From: Streptomyces afghaniensis 772
GTDB taxonomy: Bacteria > Actinomycetota > Actinomycetes > Streptomycetales > Streptomycetaceae
Assembly: GCA_000415505.1 (NCBI GenBank)
Contig: KE354191.1
Span: forward strand, 1 to 45,272
Reading direction: 5' to 3'
DNA length: 45,272 nucleotides
Below, in pieces: positions 16,927-24,138 of this stretch (position 1 is the first letter of the stretch; each line of letters starts with the position of its first letter). The notes beneath the pieces were generated by a model, which was not told the origin of the DNA, did no database searches, and worked only from the letters and a program-made list of their open reading frames with translations. The translations under genes were made by a program, and so were the position numbers.

Positions 16927-17571
16927 TCAGCGGTGGGACGCGGCGGTGGCCACGGGCCCCTGGGCGCCGTAGTACGGATCGTCGTCGTAGTCGTCGCTGT
17001 TGATCGCGGCCGTGATGCCGACGGCTATCAGGACGATCACGGTGATGCCGAGGATGATCCCGATGATGCCCATGATCAGACCCGCCTGCGCCTGACCGTG
17101 GTTGGTGGCCACGCCGGCCTCGGCGCGCTTGCGGCCCTTGATGCCGAAGACGACGGCGAGGATGCCGGTGACCAGGGAGACCACGCCGTACAGGCAGAAG
17201 AGCGTGCAGGAGATGATGCCCAGCACCATCGCGGCGATACCCATGCCGTTCTGGGGGGCCATGGGCATGCCCGGCCAGCCGTAGCCTCCCTGGGGGTAGC
17301 CGCCTCCCTGTGGGTAGCCGGGGTAGCCGTACCCGCCGGGGGCGACGGGTGGGGGCGGGACAGCGCCGGAGTTGGACGTGTCGTACTGGGGCGTGCCGGC
17401 GGGTGGGGTGAAACCCGCGCTGGGCATCGAGGTGACCGTGGCCTGGTCGTGCACGGACGGCGACCCGGACGGCGACTGTGGCGTCTGATTCTTGTCGAGC
17501 GAGGTCTTGTTCTCCGGGGGCGCCCACGGGTCGTGGCCGCCGCCTCCGTCTGGTTGCGTCGCGTCCGTCAT
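16927..17571 (-). CDS. DUF4190-type membrane protein
   Basis: Membrane protein of 214 residues. Residues 1-105 are hydrophilic and Pro/Gly/Tyr-rich (PGGYGYPGYPQGGGYPQ). They are followed by paired hydrophobic segments at about 112-145 and 163-187, with GRKRAEAGVATNHGQAQAG between them, as in the DUF4190 family. The tail is acidic (SDDYDDDPYY). The ATG at 17571 lies 6 bases after a GGGGGA purine run. The protein is clearly a paralogue of the adjacent smaller one, so a tandem duplication is likely. The function of the family is not known. The Tyr-rich disordered N-terminus facing the cytoplasm could mediate assembly or clustering, but this is speculation. Confidence 0.87.
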   Translation of the reverse strand: MTDATQPDGGGGHDPWAPPENKTSLDKNQTPQSPSGSPSVHDQATVTSMPSAGFTPPAGTPQYDTSNSGAVPPPPVAPGGYGYPGYPQGGGYPQGGYGWPGMPMAPQNGMGIAAMVLGIISCTLFCLYGVVSLVTGILAVVFGIKGRKRAEAGVATNHGQAQAGLIMGIIGIILGITVIVLIAVGITAAINSDDYDDDPYYGAQGPVATAASHR

Positions 17572-17640
17572 GGTGCATCCCCCCTGGGTCGATCGTGCCG
17601 CCATGCTACGGGGCCGTTCGGTGCGGGCCACAGTGCGGGT

Positions 17641-17711
17641 GCGTGGGGGCTGGTCGCGCCCACGCGGCGGAGCCGCACATCGATACAGCCCGCGCCCCCA
17701 AAAGGGGGCGC
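17641..17711. repeat. Hairpin-rich interspersed repeat (REP-like)
   Basis: Three consecutive inverted repeats lie in 71 bases: GCGTGGG/CCCACGC (17641-17665), GCGGC/GCCGC (17664-17676) and GCGCCCCC/GGGGGCGC around AAAA (17692-17711). Near-identical 'GGCGGAGCCGCA...CGATACAGCC...GCGCCCC' strings recur between genes in many Streptomyces genomes in my recollection. It may act as a terminator or a REP-type element. It lies between a divergent gene pair. Confidence 0.6.
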
Positions 17712-17808
17712 TCCCCCACGGCATACGATGACTCCGAGTCATCGATCAGCCGATCACCCGCGCCCGCCCGCCATGCGCCGGCAGGGGCGCCGTTCCGGGG
17801 AGGAACCC

Positions 17809-18870
17809 TTGACCGAGCATCTCGTCGACCCTCGTGCCCCACGCGATCTCACGGCCTTCGTCGCCGGACTGCCCAAGGCCGAACTGCATGTGCACCACGT
17901 GGGCTCCGCCTCCCCCCGGATCGTGTCCGAGCTGGCCGCCCGCCACCCCGACTCGAAGGTCCCGACCGATCCCGCCGCCCTGGTCGACTACTTCTCCTTC
18001 ACCGACTTCGCCCACTTCATCGAGGTGTACCTGTCGGTCGTCGACCTGATCCGCACGCCGGAGGACGTCCGGCTGCTGACCTTCGAGGTGGCGCGTGACC
18101 TGGCCCGGCAGCAGGTGCGGTACGCCGAGCTGACCATCACCCCGTTCTCCTCCACCCGCCGCGGCATCGACGAGCGCGCCTTCATGGACGCGATCGAGGA
18201 CGCCCGCAAGGCCGCCGAGGCCGATTTCGGGACCGTGCTGCGCTGGTGCTTCGACATCCCCGGCGAGGCGGGGCTCGAAGCCGCCGAGGAGACGACCCGG
18301 CTCGCCACCGACGACCGGCTCCGCCCAGAGGGTCTGGTCTCCTTCGGTCTGGGCGGGCCCGAAGTCGGCGTGCCACGGCCGCAGTTCAAGCCGTACTTCG
18401 ACCGGGCGATCGCCGCCGGGCTGCACTCCGTACCGCACGCCGGTGAGACCACGGGTCCGGAGACGGTGTGGGACGCCCTCACACATCTGCGGGCCGAGCG
18501 CATCGGGCACGGCACCAGCTCCGCGCAGGACCCGAAGCTCCTCGCGCACCTCGCCGAGCACGGGATCCCGCTGGAGGTGTGCCCGACCTCCAACATCGCC
18601 ACGCGCGCGGTCCGCACCCTCGACGAGCACCCGATCAAGGAGTTCGCCGCGGCCGGGGTCGTCGTCACGATCAACTCCGACGACCCGCCGATGTTCGGCA
18701 CCGACCTCGACAACGAGTACGCGGTCGCCGCCCGGCTGCTCGACCTCGACGAGCGGGGCCTGGCCGACCTGGCGAAGAACGCCGTGGAGGCGTCCTTCCT
18801 GGACGCGGCGGGCAAGGCCCGGATCAAGGAGGAGATCGACACGTACACCGCGGGTTGGCTCGACCGGTGA
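17809..18870 (+). CDS. Adenosine-deaminase-family enzyme, possibly aminodeoxyfutalosine deaminase
   Basis: Amidohydrolase of 353 residues. The metal site starts with HVHH (H27, H29) in ELHVHHVGS, where classical adenosine deaminases have ELHLHLDG. Later come VPHAGETTGPE with the catalytic His-Glu, RIGHGTS, EVCPTSN and the double-Asp NSDDPPMFGTDL. The fold and hydrolytic deamination are certain enough. The substrate is not. The HVHHVGS variant and the actinobacterial context suggest 6-aminodeoxyfutalosine of the menaquinone futalosine route, a role I recall for divergent Streptomyces members. The TTG at 17809 follows GGGGAGGAA with good spacing. ATG at 17773 is the alternative. The stop overlaps the next gene by four bases (GTGA). 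Confidence 0.85.
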   Translation: MTEHLVDPRAPRDLTAFVAGLPKAELHVHHVGSASPRIVSELAARHPDSKVPTDPAALVDYFSFTDFAHFIEVYLSVVDLIRTPEDVRLLTFEVARDLARQQVRYAELTITPFSSTRRGIDERAFMDAIEDARKAAEADFGTVLRWCFDIPGEAGLEAAEETTRLATDDRLRPEGLVSFGLGGPEVGVPRPQFKPYFDRAIAAGLHSVPHAGETTGPETVWDALTHLRAERIGHGTSSAQDPKLLAHLAEHGIPLEVCPTSNIATRAVRTLDEHPIKEFAAAGVVVTINSDDPPMFGTDLDNEYAVAARLLDLDERGLADLAKNAVEASFLDAAGKARIKEEIDTYTAGWLDR

Positions 18871-19649
18871 CGTCCTCCCCCGAGCACCCCGAGCAACCGG
18901 GACACCCCGGGCACCCCGGCCACCCCGGGCGCCGCGTGACCGCCGTGGCCCACCGGGGCGACCCCTACCGCCACCGCGAGAACACCGTCGCCTCGCTGCG
19001 TTCCGCGCTCGACCGGGGCGCGGACGCGGTGGAGATCGACGTACGGCTCACCCGGGACGGCGTGCCGGTGCTGCTGCACGACGACACGCTGAAGCGCCTC
19101 TGGGAGCAGGAGCGGCCGGTGCTCGCGCTGTCCTGGGAAGAGGTGCGCGGACTGACCGGCGGCGGGGTCCCTGCCCTGACCGAGGCGCTGGCCGCGACCG
19201 ACGGCCACCGGGTGATGATCGACCTGCCCGGCTCGCCCGACGTACGGGCGGTGCGGCGGGTGATGGACGCCGTACGGGAGGCCGGGGCGGCGGATCGCGT
19301 CTACTACTGCGCGGGCGCCGAAGCCATGCTCGCCGTGCGCGCGGCGGACCCGGCCGCGGAGATCGCCCTCACGTGGACGACGCTGGCCCCGCCCCGGCCC
19401 GTCCTGCTGGAGGCGATCCGCCCGCGCTGGCTCAACTACCGTTTCGGCCTGGTGGACCGGCCCCTCGCCGAGCGGGTCCACCGGGACGGCTACCTGCTGT
19501 CCGTCTGGACCCCCGACACGCGCCGCTCCATGCGACGGCTGCTGCACGCGGGGGTGGACTCGATCACGACCAACCGCATCGACGTGCTGTGCGCTACACG
19601 CGCGAGCGCTGCGGGACCGTCGCCGGATCGGCCGGGGTCGCCCGCGTGA
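18867..19649 (+). CDS. Glycerophosphodiester phosphodiesterase
   Basis: The protein has 260 residues and the GDPD pattern: AHRGD (H29), EN at 38-39, EIDVRLTRDG with E56 and D58, and LLHDDTLKR with H71. It ends with SVWTPDT and ITTNRIDVL. It lacks a signal peptide, so it probably acts in the cytoplasm, splitting glycerophosphodiesters to glycerol-3-phosphate and an alcohol. The first 22 residues include a degenerate PGH repeat (GHPGHPGHPG). A GTG at 18936, just before the core domain, is an alternative start. The GTG at 18867 overlaps the deaminase stop, which suggests translational coupling. Its last 56 bases overlap the convergent sigma-factor gene. Confidence 0.9.
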   Translation: MTSSPEHPEQPGHPGHPGHPGRRVTAVAHRGDPYRHRENTVASLRSALDRGADAVEIDVRLTRDGVPVLLHDDTLKRLWEQERPVLALSWEEVRGLTGGGVPALTEALAATDGHRVMIDLPGSPDVRAVRRVMDAVREAGAADRVYYCAGAEAMLAVRAADPAAEIALTWTTLAPPRPVLLEAIRPRWLNYRFGLVDRPLAERVHRDGYLLSVWTPDTRRSMRRLLHAGVDSITTNRIDVLCATRASAAGPSPDRPGSPA

Positions 19650-21276
19650 CGTACTGCGGCACCGGCGCGCTGTCCGTGCCGGTGTCGCGGACGAGGCCGT
19701 AGCGGATGGCGCCCTGGGCGGGGCCCGTGTTGACGTCCTTGTCCACGGCCGCCCAGTCGGAGGGGAAGACGGCGATGCCGTAGTCGCAGCCGCGTTCGTT
19801 CTGGGTGAGGGTGACGGTGCCGTCGACGTAGAAGTACTCGTTCTGCCACATCTGCTGGGTGCCGGGCGGCAGCACGGCGTATCCGATGTCCGGGCCGCCC
19901 ATACCGGTGACGTAGCCGTTCGGGGCACCGGGCAGCGGGTCGTCCATGCGGCGCGAGCCGCCGGAGGCCACGTGGAACAGCTTGCCCTTCAGGCCGGTCC
20001 AGGTCGGCATGACCACCCCGCCGGGCCGGGCGTGCGGCGAGATCTGCCAGCGGACCAGGACATAGCCCCGGCCGCTCAGCGTCACGCTGTCGCCACGGTG
20101 CTGCATGACGGCCTTCGGGCCGCCGGTGCTGGTGACGCCGGACTCGGGGCGGCGGGGCAGGGCGGCGGGCCGGGCGTCCGGGTCGGGGGCGCGGTCGACG
20201 GCGTCGACGACCGTGCCGTACAGGTCGGCCTTCCTCTTCGCCGACGGTGAGGGCGTGGGGGTGGGGCTGGGTGTGGGCGTGGCGGAGGGCGGCGGTTCGG
20301 ACGTGGCCGTCGCCGTGGGGGTGACCGCGGCCCGGGGAGGCGGGGCGTGAGGCGGCTGGGTGACGACGTACGCGCCGCCCGCGACGATCGTCGCGCCGGC
20401 GGTCATCGCGACGGCCGGCTTGGTGAGCGCGCCCAGCAGCTTGGCGGACCACCCGGCGGAGCCGGCGGCCACGGCCGTCTTGCCGCCGAAGGCGAGCGAC
20501 AGGGTGAACCCGACGGGCAGCGGGACGAGCGCGATGCCGACCAGGAGGCGTTCGGCCGGTACGACCGTCTCGCGCGGGTCGCCGCAGTAGCCGCAGCCGC
20601 GGATGTGCCGGGCCAGCCGCTTGCGCCACACCGAGTCGGGCCGGCCGTCCCAGCGTCCGGTCAGCTCGCGCAGGTCCGGGCAGGCGCCGTCCAGGGCGCG
20701 GACGATGCCGCGCGAGGTCTCCAGGCGCTCCTTCATCCGCTGCACGCGCACGGCGGCGTGCTGCCGGGTGATGCCCACGGCGGCGGCCAGTTCGCGCCGG
20801 GTCAGTTCGCCCGCGACCTCCAGCCACCACAGCGACAGCAGTTGCCGGTCCTCGTCGTCGAGCCAGCGCACGGCCTCGGCGACCTCACGCCGCTGCCCCT
20901 CCAACTGCAGCCGCAGCACGGTCAGTTCGGCGAAGTCGGAGGCCGCCGCCTCCTCCAGCCGCTCCGGGGTGCGGCGCCGGGCGCGGTCGCGTATCTGGCG
21001 CATGGCGATCGCCACCAGCCAGGACCGGAAGCTGTCCGGGTCGCGCAGCGAACCGAGGTTGTCGACCGCGCGCAGCATGGTCTCCTGGACGACGTCGTCG
21101 ACGTCCGCGTGGCCGTTCAGGGCCCGGCCCACGATGTTGTAGACCAGCGGCAGCCAGCCCGCGACCAGCTCGTCCAGCGCCTGCCGGTCGCCGGACTGCG
21201 CCGCCGTGATGACGGCGCGCCAGTGATGACTGTCCACGGTGGCCTCTCGCCGGCTGAGATCAGTACTTTTCCGCAC
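19594..21276 (-). CDS. ECF sigma factor fused to zinc anti-sigma, membrane and exported domains
   Basis: The protein has 560 residues in a rare order. Residues 30-100 are sigma region 2 (DVDDVVQETMLRAVDNLGSL). Residues 132-195 are region 4 with the helix-turn-helix RRELAAAVGITRQHAAVRVQ. A ZAS zinc motif H-x3-C-x2-C (H224, C228, C231) follows. There are hydrophobic segments at about 243-264 and 285-306, a Pro/Thr/Ser-rich linker (308-348), and a 200-residue Trp/Gly-rich C-terminal domain presumably outside the cell. The sigma factor and its anti-sigma are thus one membrane-tethered polypeptide, so release would need proteolysis or a conformational change. GTG 21276 follows GAGAGGG. GTG 21237 before DSHHW is an equally good start. 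No separate anti-sigma gene lies nearby. Confidence 0.88.
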   Translation of the reverse strand: MRKSTDLSRREATVDSHHWRAVITAAQSGDRQALDELVAGWLPLVYNIVGRALNGHADVDDVVQETMLRAVDNLGSLRDPDSFRSWLVAIAMRQIRDRARRRTPERLEEAAASDFAELTVLRLQLEGQRREVAEAVRWLDDEDRQLLSLWWLEVAGELTRRELAAAVGITRQHAAVRVQRMKERLETSRGIVRALDGACPDLRELTGRWDGRPDSVWRKRLARHIRGCGYCGDPRETVVPAERLLVGIALVPLPVGFTLSLAFGGKTAVAAGSAGWSAKLLGALTKPAVAMTAGATIVAGGAYVVTQPPHAPPPRAAVTPTATATSEPPPSATPTPSPTPTPSPSAKRKADLYGTVVDAVDRAPDPDARPAALPRRPESGVTSTGGPKAVMQHRGDSVTLSGRGYVLVRWQISPHARPGGVVMPTWTGLKGKLFHVASGGSRRMDDPLPGAPNGYVTGMGGPDIGYAVLPPGTQQMWQNEYFYVDGTVTLTQNERGCDYGIAVFPSDWAAVDKDVNTGPAQGAIRYGLVRDTGTDSAPVPQYVTRATPADPATVPQRSRV

Positions 21277-21365
21277 GCACCCTCTCAGGCAGGACGGGGG
21301 TCTTGGCTATGTGGGGGATCACATGCGGGGAGACGGCGTGAAGGTTCTCGGGATAACAGTTTTTC

Positions 21366-21893
21366 TCAGCCGCCGAGCGCCGGGGTGGCGGCCGCCGGGG
21401 CGCTCAGCGCCTCCAGCCGCTTGATCCGCTGCCGTACGACATACAGCGGGATCACCCCGAGTACTCCGAAGGCCATGTCGATCACCGACCACCAGAAGGG
21501 GATCTGCCGGATCGGCCCGCAGACGAGGGCGAGCGGGATGATCCCCGCGCAGGCGATCATCCCGAACTCGACGACCCAGATGTTGCGGACCGGGTCGCGG
21601 TAGGGCCCGTAGAAGGCGACCGCGATCACCAGGTGCGCGAAGGCCAGCCAGTCCGTGCCGTAGAGCAGGAAGGGGTACTCGGCGTCGGCCTCGTCGAGGC
21701 CGGCCCGGACCCGCTCGATCCAGTCCGTCAGCCCGGGCAGGTACTCGCCCACGGACAGCGCGCGCAGCAGGTCCTCGGTCCAGCGCAGTTCGTGCACCAG
21801 GGGGAAGGCCGTGGCGCCGCTGAGCACCAGGCACACGACGAAGAAGACCAGCCACGCACGGATGCCCTTCAGCAGGGCGGCTCTGTCGCTCAT
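21366..21893 (-). CDS. Small integral membrane protein, unknown function
   Basis: The protein has 175 residues and four clear membrane segments at about 13-31, 80-97, 108-127 and 133-152. A polar loop sits between the first two (residues 35-75), with WTEDLLRALSVGEYLPG. It ends in a basic then Ala/Pro-rich cytoplasmic tail. I do not recognise a named family. A perfect 14-bp palindrome lies 21-34 bases before the ATG at 21893, so a dimeric repressor probably controls it. It is not obviously co-transcribed with the sigma-factor gene downstream, since 89 bases separate them. Confidence 0.82.
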   Translation of the reverse strand: MSDRAALLKGIRAWLVFFVVCLVLSGATAFPLVHELRWTEDLLRALSVGEYLPGLTDWIERVRAGLDEADAEYPFLLYGTDWLAFAHLVIAVAFYGPYRDPVRNIWVVEFGMIACAGIIPLALVCGPIRQIPFWWSVIDMAFGVLGVIPLYVVRQRIKRLEALSAPAAATPALGG

Positions 21894-21913
21894 GGCGGCA
21901 CTCTACGCCCATG

Positions 21914-21927
21914 TTGAACATGTTCAA
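21914..21927. promoter_or_regulatory. Perfect 14-bp palindrome, candidate repressor operator
   Basis: TTGAACATGTTCAA reads identically on both strands. It is AT-rich for this genome and lies 21 bases upstream of the membrane protein start, flanked by CAAAAACA. Its size and place fit a TetR- or MarR-type operator. The regulator is not identifiable in the window. Confidence 0.65.
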
Positions 21928-21950
21928 AAACAGATTCCGCGGGCAGACGA

Positions 21951-21981
21951 ACGGCCCCGGCGGCATCAGCGCCCGGGGCGT
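21951..21981 (-). terminator. Terminator after second aldehyde dehydrogenase
   Basis: A stem of ACGGCCCCGG and CCGGGGCGT with one bulged base lies 19 bases past the dehydrogenase stop. Confidence 0.7.
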
Positions 21982-21999
21982 CACAACCGAACGGAGTGG

Positions 22000-23439
22000 C
22001 TACGCGTCCAGCGACGTCATCACGTGCTTGATCCGCGTGTAGTCGTCGAAGCCGTACGCCGACAAGTCCTTGCCGTAGCCGGACTTCTTGAAGCCGCCGT
22101 GCGGCATCTCGGCGACCAGCGGGATGTGCGTGTTGATCCAGACGCAGCCGAAGTCGAGCTTCTTGGACATCCGCATGGCGCGGCCGTGGTCCTTGGTCCA
22201 CACGGAGGAGGCGAGGGCGTACTCGACGCCGTTGGCCCACTGCACCGCCTGGTCCTCGTCGCGGAAGGACTGGACGGTGATGACCGGGCCGAAGACCTCC
22301 TTCTGGATGATCTCGTCGTCCTGCTTGAGGCCCGAGACGACGGTCGGCGCGTAGAAGTAGCCCTTGTCGCCGACCCGCTTGCCGCCGGTCTCCACGCGCG
22401 CGTGCGCGGGCAGCCGGTCGATGAAGCCCTCGACCTGCTTGAGCTGGTTGGGGTTGTTGAGCGGGCCGAACAGCACGTCCTCGTCGTCCGGCTGCCCGGT
22501 CTTCGTCTCGGACGCGGCCTTCGACAGTGCGGAGACGAACTCGTCGTGGATGGACTCGTGGACGAGGACGCGCGTGGCGGCCGTGCAGTCCTGGCCGGCG
22601 TTGAAGTAGCCCGCGACCGAGATGTCCTCGACGGCCTTGGCGATGTCGGTGTCCTCGAAGACCACGACCGGCGCCTTGCCGCCCAGCTCCAGGTGGACGC
22701 GCTTGACGTCCTTGGAGGCGGACTCGGCGACCTGCATACCGGCACGCACCGAGCCGGTGATGGAGGCCATCGCCGGGATCTCGTGCTCGACCATCATGCG
22801 GCCGGTCTCGCGGTCGCCGCAGATGACGTTGAAGACGCCCTTCGGCAGGATCCCGCCGAGGATCTCCGCCATCAGCACCGTGGACGCCGGGGTGGTGTCG
22901 GACGGCTTCAGCACGACCGTGTTGCCCGCCGCGATCGCCGGGGCGAACTTCCACACGGCCATCATCATCGGGTAGTTCCACGGCGCGACCTGCGCGCAGA
23001 CCCCGACCGGCTCGCGGCGCACGATGGAGGTCAGGCCCTCCATGTACTCGCCGGCCGAGCGGCCCTCGAGCATCCGCGCCGCACCCGCGAAGAAGCGGAT
23101 CTGGTCGACCATCGGCGGGATCTCCTCGGAGCGGGTCAGCCCGATGGGCTTGCCCGTGTTCTCCACCTCGGCCGCGATCAGCTCCTCGGCGCGCTCCTCG
23201 AAGGCGTCCGCGATCTTCAGCAGGGCCTTCTGGCGCTCGGCGGGCGTGGTGTCGCGCCAGCCGGGGAAGGCCTCGGCGGCCGCCGCCATCGCGGCGTCCA
23301 CGTCCGCCTGCCCGGACAGCGGAGCGGTCGCGTACGCCTCGCCCGTCACGGGATTGACCACCTGGGTGGTCCGTCCGTCGGCGGCGTCCCGGAACTCACC
23401 GCCGATGTAGTTGCGCAGACGACGCAGCTCGGTGCTCAC
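22000..23439 (-). CDS. Aldehyde dehydrogenase, gamma-aminobutyraldehyde/PuuC-like
   Basis: The protein has 479 residues with PWNYPM near 153-158, the ITGSV cofactor motif, E251 in LELGGK and the nucleophile C285 in GQDCTAATR. It is related to the other aldehyde dehydrogenase in the window (both keep EYxxxxxSxxRREPxGV and the FGKD/YGKDLSAY end) but clearly diverged, so it is an old paralogue. Context next to an aminotransferase suggests oxidation of 4-aminobutanal or a related amino-aldehyde to GABA. The GTG at 23439 follows GGAGGG with 8-9 bases spacing. The frame extends to 23517 without support. It is divergent from the Lrp regulator, which may control both sides. Confidence 0.92.
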   Translation of the reverse strand: MSTELRRLRNYIGGEFRDAADGRTTQVVNPVTGEAYATAPLSGQADVDAAMAAAAEAFPGWRDTTPAERQKALLKIADAFEERAEELIAAEVENTGKPIGLTRSEEIPPMVDQIRFFAGAARMLEGRSAGEYMEGLTSIVRREPVGVCAQVAPWNYPMMMAVWKFAPAIAAGNTVVLKPSDTTPASTVLMAEILGGILPKGVFNVICGDRETGRMMVEHEIPAMASITGSVRAGMQVAESASKDVKRVHLELGGKAPVVVFEDTDIAKAVEDISVAGYFNAGQDCTAATRVLVHESIHDEFVSALSKAASETKTGQPDDEDVLFGPLNNPNQLKQVEGFIDRLPAHARVETGGKRVGDKGYFYAPTVVSGLKQDDEIIQKEVFGPVITVQSFRDEDQAVQWANGVEYALASSVWTKDHGRAMRMSKKLDFGCVWINTHIPLVAEMPHGGFKKSGYGKDLSAYGFDDYTRIKHVMTSLDA

Positions 23440-23529
23440 TGCCGGCCCTCCAGTTCGGATGTCCAGTACTTGAGACACCCACCCTAGTCGGCCGGTCCAC
23501 GTTTTCAACACCCCCACTCCCTTCGATCG

Positions 23530-23612
23530 TGCGGAATCCGCAGATGTGAGCTACACAAACAACGGATTTCATCGATCAGACCTTGCGGAAGTGTCGAGAC
23601 CTCGTGCACAGT
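23530..23612 (+). promoter_or_regulatory. Lrp promoter and candidate operators
   Basis: The odd palindrome TGCGGAATCCGCA (23530-23542) and a related AACAACGGATTTC (23558-23570) lie between the divergent ALDH and Lrp genes. A possible promoter follows: TTGCGG (23583-23588), an 18-base spacer and CACAGT (23607-23612), six bases before the GTG, which would make the Lrp mRNA leaderless. The -35 itself repeats TGCGGA of the palindrome, a layout suited to autoregulation. Confidence 0.45.
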
Positions 23613-23618
23613 GAGCCG

Positions 23619-24119
23619 GTGGCCAGTCGAAGCGCAGACCAGAGGGACTCCCGCGAGTCCAGGAACGGCGGTCCCCAGCTGGACGCCGTCTCCCTCGCCA
23701 TCATCGAGCAGCTCCAGGAGGACGGCCGCCGGCCGTACGCCGCCATCGGCAAGGCCGTGGGCCTCTCCGAGGCGGCCGTGCGCCAGCGCGTGCAGAAGCT
23801 GCTCGACCAGGGCGTGATGCAGATCGTCGCCGTCACGGACCCGCTCACCGTGGGCTTCCGCAGACAGGCCATGGTCGGCGTCAACGTCGAGGGCGACGTG
23901 GAGTCGGTGGCGGACGCGCTGACGGCCATGTCCGAATGCGAGTACGTGGTGATGACCGCAGGCTCCTTCGACCTGATGGTGGAGATCGTCTGCGAGGACG
24001 ACGACCACCTCCTGGACGTCATCAACAAACGCATCCGGGCCGTCCCCGGAGTGCGCTCCACCGAGAGCTTCGTCTACCTCAAGCTCAAGAAGCAGACCTA
24101 CATGTGGGGAACCCGATAA
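23619..24119 (+). CDS. Lrp/AsnC-family transcriptional regulator
   Basis: The protein has 166 residues. The N-terminal helix-turn-helix covers about residues 20-75 (LDAVSLAIIEQLQEDGRRPY, AIGKAVGLSEAAVRQRVQKLL). It is followed by a RAM effector-binding domain (about 85-160) with AMVGVNVEG, CEYVVMTAGSFDLMVEI and VPGVRSTESFVYLKLKKQ. Such proteins form dimers to octamers and sense amino acids or amines. It lies 20 bases upstream of the class III aminotransferase on the same strand and is divergent from an aldehyde dehydrogenase, so it is the prime candidate regulator of the polyamine/GABA genes. GTG 23619 is chosen because a -10-like CACAGT ends 6 bases before it. GTG 23604 and TTG 23583 are possible. 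Confidence 0.9.
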   Translation: MASRSADQRDSRESRNGGPQLDAVSLAIIEQLQEDGRRPYAAIGKAVGLSEAAVRQRVQKLLDQGVMQIVAVTDPLTVGFRRQAMVGVNVEGDVESVADALTAMSECEYVVMTAGSFDLMVEIVCEDDDHLLDVINKRIRAVPGVRSTESFVYLKLKKQTYMWGTR

Positions 24120-24138
24120 CCGTGAGGACCCGATAGCC

